In this document: positions 37,329-45,896 of the stretch, in pieces
Position numbering within the stretch: position 1 is the stretch's first letter
Layout of the letters: every line of letters begins with the position of its first letter
Assembly: GCA_903934295.1 (NCBI GenBank)
Contig: CAIZNI010000015.1
Span: 1 to 64,000 of the forward strand
Direction of reading: 5' to 3'
DNA from: an uncultured beta proteobacterium
Lineage (GTDB): Bacteria > Pseudomonadota > Gammaproteobacteria > Burkholderiales > Burkholderiaceae_E
Length of the DNA stretch: 64,000 bases
The notes under the pieces: model-generated
Database searches by the model: none
Told to the model about the DNA's origin: nothing
Seen by the model: the letters and a program-made list of their open reading frames with translations, nothing else
Position numbers and translations under genes: made by a program

Positions 37329-37805
37329 ATGAAGCGTCGTCATTGGCTCACAGGAGTGCTCACGGCCGCGCTGTGGCCCCGGCTGGGCGCTGCCCAGGGC
37401 AAGACCGTGCCGGGCGTCGAGCCATTGCGGCTGTCGTCGGCCGAGTGGCGCAAGCGTCTGACGCCGGAGCAGTTCAATATCCTGCGCGAGGAAGGCACCG
37501 AGCGCCCTTTCAGCAGCGCGCTGAACGCGGAAAAGCGCACTGGTCGGTATTTGTGCCTCGGCTGCGATCACCCGCTGTTCAGCTCGCAGGCGAAGTACGA
37601 CAGTGGCACCGGCTGGCCGAGCTTTCACACGGCTTTGCCGCGCGCCTTCACCACCCACACCGACTACAAGCTCATTTTGCCGCGCACCGAGTACCGCTGT
37701 GCCCGTTGCGAGGGTCACCACGGTCATGTGTTCGACGATGGCCCCAAGCCCACCGGCAAGCGCTACTGCAACAATGGTGCGGTCCTCAAGTTCCTGGAAG
37801 GCTGA
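37329..37805 (+). CDS. msrB: Exported peptide-methionine (R)-S-oxide reductase
   Basis: The 158-residue protein has a signal peptide (MKRRHWLTGVLTAALWPRLG, cleavage near GAAQ) and a complete MsrB domain: zinc Cys pairs CLGC (near 78) and CARC (near 127), YDSGTGWPSF, and the catalytic RYCNNG with Cys147. It would repair methionine-R-sulfoxide in periplasmic proteins. msrA follows 4 bp downstream and is also exported, so the pair forms one periplasmic repair unit. Confidence 0.92.
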   Translation: MKRRHWLTGVLTAALWPRLGAAQGKTVPGVEPLRLSSAEWRKRLTPEQFNILREEGTERPFSSALNAEKRTGRYLCLGCDHPLFSSQAKYDSGTGWPSFHTALPRAFTTHTDYKLILPRTEYRCARCEGHHGHVFDDGPKPTGKRYCNNGAVLKFLEG

Positions 37806-37809
37806 TTCG

Positions 37810-38535
37810 ATGCGAACCGATTCGACGTGGGGGTCCCGGCTGCGGGCTTTTGTGATGGCGCTCGCGCTGGGGGTGCCGGGTCTGGCGCTGGCGCAGACGG
37901 GCGCGGCTGCGGGTGCGGCTGCGGGTGCGGCCAGGGATGCGGCTGGCGCGCCGGCGGCCGGTGCCTCGGCGGGGGGGGCAGCCAATCCGGCGAGTGCTCG
38001 CGCCATTTTTGCCGGGGGCTGCTTCTGGTGCGTGGAGTCCGATTTCGACAAGGTGCCGGGCGTGCTGGCCACCGTGTCGGGCTACATCGGCGGCACGGTC
38101 GCCAATCCCACTTACGAGCAGGTGTCGCGCAACCAGACCGGGCATGCCGAGGCGGTCGAGGTGCTCTATGACCCGCGCAAGGTCACCTATGCGCAGCTGG
38201 TGGAGTATTTCTGGCGCACCATCGACCCGACGGTGAAGGACCGGCAGTTCTGCGACACCGGCTCGCCGTATCGCAGCGCCATCTTCACGGTCGGCGACGA
38301 ACAGATGCGGATTGCGCGCGCTTCGCTGGCGGCGCTCGAGAAGGCGCGTCCGTTCAAGGAACCAATCGTCACCCAGATCGTCGCCGCCGGCCCGTTCTAC
38401 CTGGCCGAGGATTACCACCAGGACTACTACCGCAAGAACCCGATCCGCTACGAGTATTACCGCAGCTCCTGCGGGCGCGATGCGCGCCTGAAGCAGCTGT
38501 GGGGCGACAAGGCGGGCAAGTTCCCGGGGGGCTGA
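37810..38535 (+). CDS. msrA: Exported peptide-methionine (S)-S-oxide reductase
   Basis: The 241-residue protein has a signal peptide ending near ALAQ, then an Ala/Gly-rich spacer of about 35 residues, then MsrA with catalytic GCFWC (Cys71), YIGGTVANPTYEQVSRN and AEDYHQDYYRKNP. It reduces methionine-S-sulfoxide, complementing MsrB. The resolving cysteines normally at the C-terminus are represented by the single Cys in YYRSSCGRD. The spacer is encoded by 12-bp GCGGCTGCGGGT-like repeats near 37905-37975. ATG at 37810. Confidence 0.92.
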   Translation: MRTDSTWGSRLRAFVMALALGVPGLALAQTGAAAGAAAGAARDAAGAPAAGASAGGAANPASARAIFAGGCFWCVESDFDKVPGVLATVSGYIGGTVANPTYEQVSRNQTGHAEAVEVLYDPRKVTYAQLVEYFWRTIDPTVKDRQFCDTGSPYRSAIFTVGDEQMRIARASLAALEKARPFKEPIVTQIVAAGPFYLAEDYHQDYYRKNPIRYEYYRSSCGRDARLKQLWGDKAGKFPGG

Positions 38536-38536
38536 T

Positions 38537-39376
38537 TCAGGTGTGGGCGCGGTCCCTGGCCCGCTCCTGCGCGATCATCCACAGACCGGCGCCGATCAGC
38601 AGCGCGATCCCGACCCAGGCCAGGGCGTTCGGGATGTCGCCCCAGACCAGGTAGCCCAGGATCAGGGCCCACAGCAGGCCGGTGTAGCGAAACGGCGCCA
38701 CCAGCGAGACCTCGCCCTGGCGCACGCCGCTCACCATCGCGTAATAGCCGCCGGCCAGAAAGATCGACGCCAGGGCGAGCAGACCGGTTTCCGGCCAGCC
38801 GATTGGCTGCCAGCCCTGGATCAGCGTGAAGCTGCCGGCCATGAAAATGACCGCCAGGGTGGTGGCGAGCGTGATCAGGATCGACGGGGTGGTGTGCGCG
38901 ATCCGACGCGTGACCAGGTCGCGTGCCGCATGGAACAGGGTCGCGAGCAGGCACAGCCAGGCGTAGACATTGAAGCCATCGGTCGTCGGCTGGATCACCA
39001 GCAGCACCCCGCCGAAGCCGGCCAGGATCGCCAGCCAGCGCTGCCCGCTGACCCGTTCGCCCAGGAACAGCCCGGCCAGCACCGCGATGAACAGCGGCGA
39101 CGACAGGTTGATGGCGGTCGCGTTGGCGATCGGCAGCTGGAAGAGCGCCGCCAGGTAGAGAAACGAGGCGATGGCCTCGATGCCGGCGCGGGTCAGCACC
39201 CACCGCTGGGACATGACCCCGAGGCTCGCCAGGACGCCCATGCGCCAGCTGACCGCCAGCACCAGCAGGCCCGCCATCATCCCGCGCACGAAGATCAGCT
39301 GCGCGGTCGGCATGTGCTGGCTCGCCTGCTTGATCAGCGCGTCGTTGATGATGAACAGCGCCATGCCGGCGCACAT
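38537..39376 (-). CDS. DMT superfamily (EamA) transporter
   Basis: A ten-transmembrane EamA/RhaT-type permease of 279 residues from the first ATG (39376, MCAGMALFIINDALIKQASQ). Homologues usually have about 15-20 residues before this point (here ANRRGIAW). No ATG, GTG or TTG lies in that stretch, so the true start may be a CTG overlapping the end of the MaoC gene (near 39447). Two EamA halves are visible, with RGMMAGLLVLAVSWRM and LVIQPTTDGFN in the first and RYTGLLWALILGYLVWGDIP in the second. The substrate is unknown. It stops 1 bp before the end of msrA (opposite strand). Confidence 0.82.
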   Translation of the reverse strand: MCAGMALFIINDALIKQASQHMPTAQLIFVRGMMAGLLVLAVSWRMGVLASLGVMSQRWVLTRAGIEAIASFLYLAALFQLPIANATAINLSSPLFIAVLAGLFLGERVSGQRWLAILAGFGGVLLVIQPTTDGFNVYAWLCLLATLFHAARDLVTRRIAHTTPSILITLATTLAVIFMAGSFTLIQGWQPIGWPETGLLALASIFLAGGYYAMVSGVRQGEVSLVAPFRYTGLLWALILGYLVWGDIPNALAWVGIALLIGAGLWMIAQERARDRAHT

Positions 39377-39441
39377 CCAGGCGATGCCACGCCGGTTGGC
39401 GCGGGCCCGATCGGCGAGGGCGCCCGCCGGCGCCGCGGTGC

Positions 39442-39936
39442 TCAGAAGAAGCCTGCGTTGATCCACTCGGCGGCGATGGCCGGCTTGCTTTCGCCCTCGA
39501 TCTCCACCGTGACATCCCAGGTGGCGGTCCAGCGCGCGCCCGGCTGGCTCTCGAAGTTCTTGAGCGTGTAGTGGCCCCGGACGCGCGAGCCGGCCCGCAC
39601 CGGCGACAGGAAGCGCAGCCGGTTGAAGCCGTAGTTGACCCCGGATCGGGTGCCTTCGACGCCGGGGCAGACCTGATAGGCCATCTGGGCCAGCAGCGAC
39701 AGGGTGAGAAAGCCGTGGGCGATGGTGCCGCCATAGGGCGTTTCGCGCGCGGCACGCGCCGGGTCGGTGTGGATGAAGTAGCGGTCGTCGGTGAGGTCGG
39801 CGAAGGCGCTGATCTTTGCCTGGTCGATCAGCATCCAGGCGGAGGCGCCGAAGGCGCTGCCCACGCGTTCCTGCATCTGGGCAGGCGTCGCCCGCAGCTC
39901 GGTGTTGGGGCCGTCCAATGTCTGATTTTCGCTCAT
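39442..39936 (-). CDS. MaoC-like dehydratase (hot-dog fold)
   Basis: The 164-residue protein has the (R)-enoyl-CoA hydratase 2/MaoC signature: DRYFIHTDPARAARETPYGG and TIAHGFLTLSLL, with the catalytic Asp/His. Such enzymes hydrate trans-2-enoyl-CoA to (R)-3-hydroxyacyl-CoA in fatty-acid or PHA metabolism. ATG at 39936 (MSENQTLDG) has a GGAGA site 6-11 bp upstream; the frame extends further but without family similarity. It lies just upstream of the DMT transporter gene on the same strand. Confidence 0.87.
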   Translation of the reverse strand: MSENQTLDGPNTELRATPAQMQERVGSAFGASAWMLIDQAKISAFADLTDDRYFIHTDPARAARETPYGGTIAHGFLTLSLLAQMAYQVCPGVEGTRSGVNYGFNRLRFLSPVRAGSRVRGHYTLKNFESQPGARWTATWDVTVEIEGESKPAIAAEWINAGFF

Positions 39937-40016
39937 CTGTCTGTCTCCTGAGTGGGGCGGCAGGGGCGCGATCGGGGTGCGCCGGGGCCTGCCCGGCATG
40001 GTAGCGCCTGTGCCGG

Positions 40017-40196
40017 TCAGCCGGCGCCACCCGCCGGCTTTGCCGGAACGGCGCGCCCGCGGCGGCAGGCCTGCGAGCAGTGGCGAACCGATTCCCAGTT
40101 TTTCGCCCAGGCTTTTCGCCAGGTCATCTCGCGCCCGCAGGTCGCGCAGGGCTTGCTCGGCAGATAGGACTTGTTGCCCTTGAAGCCGGTGCTCAT
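40017..40196 (-). CDS. DUF2256 small zinc-finger-like protein
   Basis: The 59-residue protein reads MSTGFKGNKSYLPSKPCATC, continuing with REMTWRKAWAKNW and VRHCSQACRRGR, an exact fit to DUF2256: a CxxC pair, a Trp-Arg-Lys segment, and a second C...C pair likely binding zinc. Function is unknown; in many genomes it lies beside cryptochrome/photolyase genes, not seen here. ATG at 40196 overlaps the stop of the alpha/beta hydrolase (ATGA), so it is co-translated with it. Confidence 0.88.
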   Translation of the reverse strand: MSTGFKGNKSYLPSKPCATCGREMTWRKAWAKNWESVRHCSQACRRGRAVPAKPAGGAG

Positions 40197-41716
40197 GGTC
40201 GTGCGCCGCCCGGCCCGGGTCGAGCCAGATCGGCGCGCAGCGCGGATTGCAGGCGTTCCACGATGACCGGAAAGAACGGGTTGCTGCGCAGCCGGGCCAG
40301 GTCGCCCAGCGGCATCAGCAGCGACCCCCCTTCGCCGCTGGGTGCCGAGCCGCCCAGGGTGAACGCGCGCTCGCCGGGGCGGGGTGCCGGCGTCAGGCCA
40401 TAGATCGGATCGTCCATGGGCAGGGTCAGCGCCAGGTGGCCCAGCGACACCACGCCCGCCGGCCATCGCAGGCCCAGGTCCACCACCGCGGCGCCGGCCT
40501 GGCCGGGCTCGCGGATCCGTTCCACCACCTCGGCCGATTCGGGGATGCGGTTGCCGACCACCGACAGGCGAAACGGCAGCGCCGGTGCGGCGGTCATCGC
40601 CAGGAAGGCGCGCATCGGTTCGGGTGCGATCAGCCCGCTGAGGAAGTCGCGCCGGTTCACATCGAACACCACCAGCTCATGCCCGGCCGCCGGCAGCCGG
40701 CCGAACAGCCGCGATCCCAGGTCGGCCGCCCGCACGGTGGCGTCGACCATCGACTGGAAGGCGGTGATGCGCGGCAGCCGGGCCAGCGTGCCGGCGGCTT
40801 GCGCGGCGCGCAGACGGCGATCGAGTTCGCGCGTGAGCCCCCAGATCTGGCGGGCCGCGTTCACCGGGAACGAGTTGTACTTGTAGGGGTCGTATTCGGG
40901 CAGCACATCGAGCCAGCGGGCTTTTTCCAGCCCGGGCACCACCGCCAGGTCCGCCGCCACCCGGGCGATCGCGGCAGCGCTGGAAATGCCGATCGCCGGG
41001 GCAAAGAGAAACAGGCGGGTGGGCATGGCCAGCGTCGGGTCGTCGATCGCGCGCAGCGCGTGCAGCACCGCGAGGGCAGCGCCGGTCGAGTAGCCGGCGA
41101 TGTAGAACGGCCGGCCGTCACCGGCCAGCCCGGCAGCGTGGCGGGCGGCCAGGGCCACCGCGGCCGACCAGTCCTCGCGGTCGACCCCGGTCAGCGCGCC
41201 CGGCACCGTGCCGTGGCCGGGCAGGCGCAGGGTGACCACGGTGAGGCCGCGCTCGCGCAGCGCCTCGCCGATCGAACGCATCATGTAGGGCGCGTCCGAC
41301 AACCCATGCACCAGCAGGACGGCGCCTTGCGGCGCCGCGGCCGGCAGCACTGCCGAGCGGTTGCCGGCGGGGTCCAGCGCCAGCCGGGCGCCCGGCGAGC
41401 CGGGGGTGTAGCGGCCGTAAGGGTCGCGGCCCGCGGCTTGCGGGTCGCGGTAGATCCGGCGATCGACCTCGTCGAACAGCAGGGCTTCGCGAGCGAGGTA
41501 GGCGTCGAAGCTGGCCGGCGCATCGGGCTGGTCGGCGCGAAACTCGTGGGTCAGCCCGATCGTGTGCCAGGCCGACAGGTCGGGCAACCGCCACCAGGCC
41601 TGCGTGGCGAATCCTGCCGCGACCGTCAGCCACACGGCGCCGGCCGCCAGCAGCAGCCAGCCGCCCAGGCGCAGGATCGCTCGGGGCCTCGGGACGAAGG
41701 GGCGCAGTGGGGGCAT
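40193..41716 (-). CDS. Membrane-anchored alpha/beta hydrolase
   Basis: The 507-residue protein has an N-terminal signal-anchor (about residues 14-35, LGGWLLLAAGAVWLTVAAGF), then an alpha/beta hydrolase with the oxyanion segment GAVLLVHGLSDAPYMMRSI, nucleophile elbow GYSTGA (Ser), and a late catalytic His in VVSLGHLALTLPMDDP. Domain order fits lysophospholipase/esterase-like enzymes but with a long unassigned C-terminal part. The substrate is unknown. It is coupled to the DUF2256 gene. ATG at 41716. Confidence 0.8.
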   Translation of the reverse strand: MPPLRPFVPRPRAILRLGGWLLLAAGAVWLTVAAGFATQAWWRLPDLSAWHTIGLTHEFRADQPDAPASFDAYLAREALLFDEVDRRIYRDPQAAGRDPYGRYTPGSPGARLALDPAGNRSAVLPAAAPQGAVLLVHGLSDAPYMMRSIGEALRERGLTVVTLRLPGHGTVPGALTGVDREDWSAAVALAARHAAGLAGDGRPFYIAGYSTGAALAVLHALRAIDDPTLAMPTRLFLFAPAIGISSAAAIARVAADLAVVPGLEKARWLDVLPEYDPYKYNSFPVNAARQIWGLTRELDRRLRAAQAAGTLARLPRITAFQSMVDATVRAADLGSRLFGRLPAAGHELVVFDVNRRDFLSGLIAPEPMRAFLAMTAAPALPFRLSVVGNRIPESAEVVERIREPGQAGAAVVDLGLRWPAGVVSLGHLALTLPMDDPIYGLTPAPRPGERAFTLGGSAPSGEGGSLLMPLGDLARLRSNPFFPVIVERLQSALRADLARPGPGGARP

Positions 41717-41804
41717 GCGGGAGGCCGGTCGCGGTGTCGGGTCAGGGGAAAGGATTCGAGGATAGCCGAGTCCGCCCGTCCGGTCCTGGCGCTACGATGG
41801 CGTC

Positions 41805-42434
41805 ATGAACGCATCCCCCGATACCCCGCCCCCCGAATCGTCCGACCTGATCCGGGCCGATCGCCTGGACTTCGCCTATCCGGATCAGCCGCTGTTTCGC
41901 GCGCTCTCGTTCACCGTCGGGCCCGGCCTGAGCGTCGTGCGCGCGGGCGACGGCAAGGGCAAGAGCACCTTGCTGCGCCTGATGGCGGGGGCACTGGCCC
42001 CCTCGGCCGGTCAGCTCTGGCGCGCCCCGGCGACGGTGTTCTTTGCCGATCCGCGCGACGAACGCGAGGACGCGCTGACCGCCCGCCAGTGCCTGCGGGC
42101 GCATGCCGGCCGGTTCCCTGACTGGAACGCGGCGCGCGAGCAGGCCATGGTTGAGCGCTTCGATCTGGCCGAACACCTCGACAAGGGTCTGTTCATGCTC
42201 TCGACGGGCACCCGGCGCAAGGTCTGGCTGGTCGCCGCCTGCGCGTCAGGCGCGCGGCTCGTGCTGCTCGATCAGCCGTTCGGGGCGCTGGATGCGCCGG
42301 CGCGGGCGGTGGTGGCGCAGTGCCTGACCGAGGCCGCCCGCGACCCGGTGTGTGGCTGGGTGGTGGCCGACCACGAGTTGCCGGCCAGTCTGGCGGACGT
42401 CGTGCTGGCCGGCCTCATCGATCTGGGCGACTGA
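41805..42434 (+). CDS. Orphan ABC ATPase with degenerate catalytic motifs
   Basis: The 209-residue single-domain ABC ATPase has the size of CcmA-like exporter ATPases. Its motifs are unusual: Walker A reads AGDGKGKST (Ala for the first Gly), the signature is LSTGTRRK rather than LSGGQ, and the Walker B ends LVLLDQPFGALD, with Gln in place of the catalytic Glu. The switch His is kept (VVADHE). No permease gene lies beside it. The Glu-to-Gln change, used in laboratories to block hydrolysis, suggests it binds ATP without efficient turnover or pairs with a second ATPase. ATG at 41805. Confidence 0.78.
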   Translation: MNASPDTPPPESSDLIRADRLDFAYPDQPLFRALSFTVGPGLSVVRAGDGKGKSTLLRLMAGALAPSAGQLWRAPATVFFADPRDEREDALTARQCLRAHAGRFPDWNAAREQAMVERFDLAEHLDKGLFMLSTGTRRKVWLVAACASGARLVLLDQPFGALDAPARAVVAQCLTEAARDPVCGWVVADHELPASLADVVLAGLIDLGD

Positions 42435-42459
42435 GACCGGCGGGCGGGTGCTGCCCGGG

Positions 42460-44223
42460 TCAGCGGGCTCCCGCCGCTGGCGTCTGACGGCTCAGTTCGG
42501 GTGCCAGCCGGCAGATCGCCTGATAGTGCGTGAGGAAGACTTCACCGCCGAGTTCGGCCAGCAGCGCGGTGTTCCTGAGCCGATCCATGACCGGTCCTTT
42601 CACTTCCGTCAGGTGCAGGCGGATGCCGGCATCGCGCAGCCGGTGGTTGATGGCCTCCAGGCTTTCCAGCGCGCTCATGTCGATGTCGTTGATCGCCGAG
42701 CATTGCAGCACCACATGCGCGAGCTGAGGCATTCGCGCCACCGCGTCGTTCACCCGGTCTTCCAGAGCCCGCGCGTTCGCGAAATACAGGCTTTCGTCGA
42801 CCCGCAGGCCGATCACTTGCGGGCTGACCCGCACCGCGTGGCGATTCACGTTGCGAAAGTGTTCGGTGCCGGGGACCAGTCCGACCTCGGCGATGTGCGG
42901 CCGGCTGGTGCGCAGCAGGAACAGGGCAAGCGACACCCCGACGCCGACGACCAGCCCGATCTCGACCCCCAGGGCGAGGGTGGCGAGCAAGGTGGCGAGG
43001 ACCGCGAGGAAGTCCGGTTTCGAGTAGGTCCAGGTCCGGCGCAGGATGCCGAAGTCGACCAGCGACAGGACCGCCACCATGATGGTGGCCGCCAGGGTGG
43101 CCTGGGGCAGGTAGTAGAGCGCCGGGGTGAGCAGCAGCGACGCCGCCAGCAGGCCGATCGCGGTGAACACGCCGGCGGCCGGCGTCTGGGCGCCGGCGTC
43201 GAAATTCACCACCGACCGGGCGAATCCACCGGTGACCGGAAAGCCGCCGGTGAAGGCGGCCGCCAGGTTGCTCGACCCCAGGGCGATCAGTTCCTGGTCG
43301 GGCTCGATGCGCTGGCGTCGCCGGGCGGCCAGGGTCTGGCCGACCGAGACCGATTCGACGAAACCCACCACGCTGATCAGCAGTGCCGGCACCGCGAGCT
43401 GGCGCCACAGATCCGGATCCCACTGGGGCAGGGTGAACGGGGGCAGACCCTGGGGAACCGTGCCCACGATCTTCACGCCCAGCGCGGGCCAGTCGCAGGC
43501 CCAGGTCAGCAGCGTGGTCACCGCGATCGCCGCGACCGGGCCAGCCTTGGCCAGCACATCGGCCGTCCGCGGACCCAGGCCCCCGCGCAACAGCAGCGGC
43601 TTGAGGCCCTGGCGGACCCAGAACAGGAAGGCAAGGCTGGCGGCGCCGATCGCCATCGTCAGGGGCTGCGCCTGATCGAGCCGCGACACGATCGCGGCGC
43701 TCAGTTCGAGGAAATCATGCCCCTCGGCCCGGATGCCCAGGATCGTCTTCACCTGACTCATCGCGATCAGCAGCCCCGACGCGGTGATGAAGCCCGAGAT
43801 GACCGGATGGCTCAGGAAATTGGCCAGAAAGCCGAGTCGCAACAGCCCCATCGCCAGCAGCAGGATCCCGGACAGGAAGGCGAGGGTGATCGCCACCGCC
43901 CAGTAGGCGGGCGAGCCGGCGACCGCGTGTTCGCCGATGGCGGCGGCAGTCATCAGCGACACCACCGCCACCGGCCCCACCGCCAGCACCCGGCTCGTGC
44001 CGAAGAGCGCGTAGACGACCAGGGGCGCGACGCTGGCATACAGGCCGACCTCGGCCGGCAATCCCGCCAGCAACGCGTAGGCGAGGCTTTGCGGGATCAG
44101 CATGATGGTGACGATCAGCGCCGCCACCAGGTCGCCGGTCAGGGTGTCGCGGTCGTAGGCGCGGCCCCACTGCAGGATCGGTAGCGAGGGCAGCAGGCGG
44201 CGCCAGCCGGCGGGGGCGGCCAT
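42460..44223 (-). CDS. SulP family sulfate/anion permease with C-terminal STAS domain
   Basis: The 587-residue transporter has 10-14 transmembrane segments, starting near GDLVAALIVTIMLIPQSLAY, the SulP signature. GHEYFHN-type motifs are absent; the diagnostic PVTGGFARSVVNFDAGAQTP is present. The C-terminal ~130 residues form a STAS domain with the NDIDMSALESLEAI loop. It probably moves sulfate, sulfite or another oxidised sulfur anion. It is last in the operon headed by the ArsR-type regulator, with a 12-bp gap from the DUF442 gene, linking it to sulfane-sulfur metabolism. Confidence 0.88.
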   Translation of the reverse strand: MAAPAGWRRLLPSLPILQWGRAYDRDTLTGDLVAALIVTIMLIPQSLAYALLAGLPAEVGLYASVAPLVVYALFGTSRVLAVGPVAVVSLMTAAAIGEHAVAGSPAYWAVAITLAFLSGILLLAMGLLRLGFLANFLSHPVISGFITASGLLIAMSQVKTILGIRAEGHDFLELSAAIVSRLDQAQPLTMAIGAASLAFLFWVRQGLKPLLLRGGLGPRTADVLAKAGPVAAIAVTTLLTWACDWPALGVKIVGTVPQGLPPFTLPQWDPDLWRQLAVPALLISVVGFVESVSVGQTLAARRRQRIEPDQELIALGSSNLAAAFTGGFPVTGGFARSVVNFDAGAQTPAAGVFTAIGLLAASLLLTPALYYLPQATLAATIMVAVLSLVDFGILRRTWTYSKPDFLAVLATLLATLALGVEIGLVVGVGVSLALFLLRTSRPHIAEVGLVPGTEHFRNVNRHAVRVSPQVIGLRVDESLYFANARALEDRVNDAVARMPQLAHVVLQCSAINDIDMSALESLEAINHRLRDAGIRLHLTEVKGPVMDRLRNTALLAELGGEVFLTHYQAICRLAPELSRQTPAAGAR

Positions 44224-44235
44224 CAGCGCGCGGCC

Positions 44236-44649
44236 TCAGCGCTCATGCGGCTGCAGCAAGGTGCGCAGATCGAAACCGGCCTGTGTCGCCGCTTCGATGA
44301 TTTGCGTGGTGTCCCGGTGTCCGACCTCGGAGAGCGCCCACAGCGATGCCGATCGCAGCCCGCTGCGGCAATACGCCAGCACCGGCCCGGGGAGTTGCTC
44401 GAGCAGCGCGCCGAAGGCCCGCGCCAGCTCGGGTGTCACTTTGCCGGGTGCGACCGGCAGGTAGTGAAAGCCCAGCCCGGCCTGCTCGGCCATTCCGGCC
44501 AGTGCCTGCCAGCCGGGCTGTTCGGCGCTTTCGCCGTCGGGGCGGTTGCAGATGACCGACCGGAACCCGAGACCGCTCAGCGCGGGCAGGTCGGCCGGTG
44601 TGATCTGTCCGGCGACCGACAGGGCGTCGGTGAGCGGTCGGATGTCCAT
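44236..44649 (-). CDS. DUF442 / TIGR01244 family sulfurtransferase-phosphatase-like protein
   Basis: The 137-residue protein is the DUF442 domain that forms the N-terminal half of Blh proteins. It has ICNRPDGE and the active loop AYCRSGLRS (Cys94, Arg99), with the catalytic Cys expected to carry persulfide. In Blh the partner is a persulfide dioxygenase domain fused in one chain; here that partner is a separate gene on the opposite strand at 45985. 13-bp gaps link it to the YeeE/YedE gene upstream. Confidence 0.86.
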   Translation of the reverse strand: MDIRPLTDALSVAGQITPADLPALSGLGFRSVICNRPDGESAEQPGWQALAGMAEQAGLGFHYLPVAPGKVTPELARAFGALLEQLPGPVLAYCRSGLRSASLWALSEVGHRDTTQIIEAATQAGFDLRTLLQPHER

Positions 44650-44662
44650 GGGGCGGGCGCCT

Positions 44663-45097
44663 TCAGTGTGCGGTGCGGGGTCGGTGGATGACCCGATCGG
44701 CCCATTCGTAGCCGATCATGCCGATCAGCATGGCGACCACGAAGACGGCCGCCTTGGGCTGCCCGGACGCCATCGACACCAGCCCGGGCCCCGGGCAAAA
44801 GCCGGCCAGCCCCCAGCCGGCGCCGAAGACCAGGCTGCCCAGCACCAGCCGCTGGTCGATGTCGCGCGAGCTCGGCAGGTGCATCGCACCGCCCAGTACC
44901 GCGACGGTGCGTTTCTTGGCCAGGCCGAAGGCCAGGATCCCGACCGCGATCGCCCCGCCCATCACCAGGGCCAGCGAGGGGTCCCACTGGCCGAACAGGT
45001 CCAGAAAGCCCAGGACCTTGCCCGGGTCGGTCATGCCGGACAGCAGCAGGCCCAGACCGAACAGAAGGCCCACCACGAATTCGCTGATGCGTTGCAT
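44663..45097 (-). CDS. YeeE/YedE-type membrane protein (DUF6691), sulfur transport
   Basis: The 144-residue, four-transmembrane half-size YeeE/YedE protein has the conserved GFCPGPGLVS Cys motif and LLSGMTDPGKVLGFLDLFGQ. With the adjacent half-protein it corresponds to PmpA/PmpB, which form a thiosulfate or reduced-sulfur channel in BigR operons. ATG at 45097, 13 bp after the partner gene. Confidence 0.88.
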   Translation of the reverse strand: MQRISEFVVGLLFGLGLLLSGMTDPGKVLGFLDLFGQWDPSLALVMGGAIAVGILAFGLAKKRTVAVLGGAMHLPSSRDIDQRLVLGSLVFGAGWGLAGFCPGPGLVSMASGQPKAAVFVVAMLIGMIGYEWADRVIHRPRTAH

Positions 45098-45110
45098 GAG
45101 ATCGATCTCC

Positions 45111-45548
45111 TCAGAGCAGGTGGCGGATGATGAAGACCATGGCGAAACCGGCTGCCATGAAGCTCAGGGTGGCGACCAGCGAACGCGGCGACAGGCGCGA
45201 CAGGCCGCACACGCCGTGCCCGCTGGTGCAGCCGGATCCGTAGCGGGTGCCCAGACCGACCAGCAGCCCGGCGATGACGACCAGCCCGTAGCCCGCGTCG
45301 ATGCGCGGCGCCTGCCTCATGTCGGCCGGGATCAGCCAGGAAAACACGAAGGGCGCGCTGGCCATGCCCAGCAGGAAGGCGATCCGCCAGACGCGGTCGC
45401 CGGGCCGCGGCAGGATCAGCCCGCCCAGGATCCCGCTGATGCCCAGCACCCGCCCGTTGAGCAGGATGAACAGGGCTGAGGCCACGCCCAGCAGGATGCC
45501 CCCGGACAAGGATGCCCAGGGGGTGAAATGGGCCCAGTCGATCGTCAT
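45111..45548 (-). CDS. YeeE/YedE-type membrane protein, sulfur transport
   Basis: The 145-residue membrane half-protein has the Cys-rich motif [20 protein letters not shown] found in thiosulfate-permeating YeeE/TsuA. It forms a pair with the downstream 144-residue protein. ATG at 45548 is 4 bp from the regulator stop, so the genes are co-transcribed. Confidence 0.88.
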   Translation of the reverse strand: MTIDWAHFTPWASLSGGILLGVASALFILLNGRVLGISGILGGLILPRPGDRVWRIAFLLGMASAPFVFSWLIPADMRQAPRIDAGYGLVVIAGLLVGLGTRYGSGCTSGHGVCGLSRLSPRSLVATLSFMAAGFAMVFIIRHLL

Positions 45549-45552
45549 TCGT

Positions 45553-45873
45553 CTACTCCTTTGGCTGGCTGCAGAATTGTTCGTAGAGCGTTTGCATCAC
45601 CGCCAGCGCCTGCGGGCTGGCCAGTCGGTAGTGGATGCGCTTGCCGTCGCGCCGGGTGGCGACCAGCGACTCCTCGCGCAGCACGGTGAGCTGTTGCGAC
45701 AGGGTGGGCTGGACGATGCCCAACGAGGCTTCCAGGTCGCCCACCGAGCGCTCGCCCTGCGCCAGCTGGCACAGGATCATCAGGCGGTCCGGATTGGACA
45801 GCACCTTCATCAGCTGGCAGGCCTGTGTCGCCGCGGCTCGCATGTCCTGCGGAGCCAGCATCACGCTGTTCAT
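45553..45873 (-). CDS. ArsR family dithiol persulfide sensor (BigR/SqrR-like)
   Basis: The 106-residue winged-helix repressor has the recognition helix in QPTLSQQLTVLREESLV and the wing RRDGKRIHYRL. It keeps the two cysteines used by BigR and SqrR: Cys35 (in LMILCQLAQGE) and Cys101 near the C-terminus (QFCSQ). Their spacing of 66 residues equals that of Cys42/Cys108 in BigR and Cys41/Cys107 in SqrR, where persulfide forms a tetrasulfide bridge and releases DNA. It heads the sulfur operon and should bind the 19-bp inverted repeat just upstream. Confidence 0.88.
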   Translation of the reverse strand: MNSVMLAPQDMRAAATQACQLMKVLSNPDRLMILCQLAQGERSVGDLEASLGIVQPTLSQQLTVLREESLVATRRDGKRIHYRLASPQALAVMQTLYEQFCSQPKE

Positions 45874-45896
45874 CCTGAGGGCTTTCGGTGGTTACG

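Noticed and set aside
42352-44184. 610-codon plus-strand frame opposite the SulP gene
   Set aside because: Shadow of SulP, Gln/His/Arg-rich, no domain.
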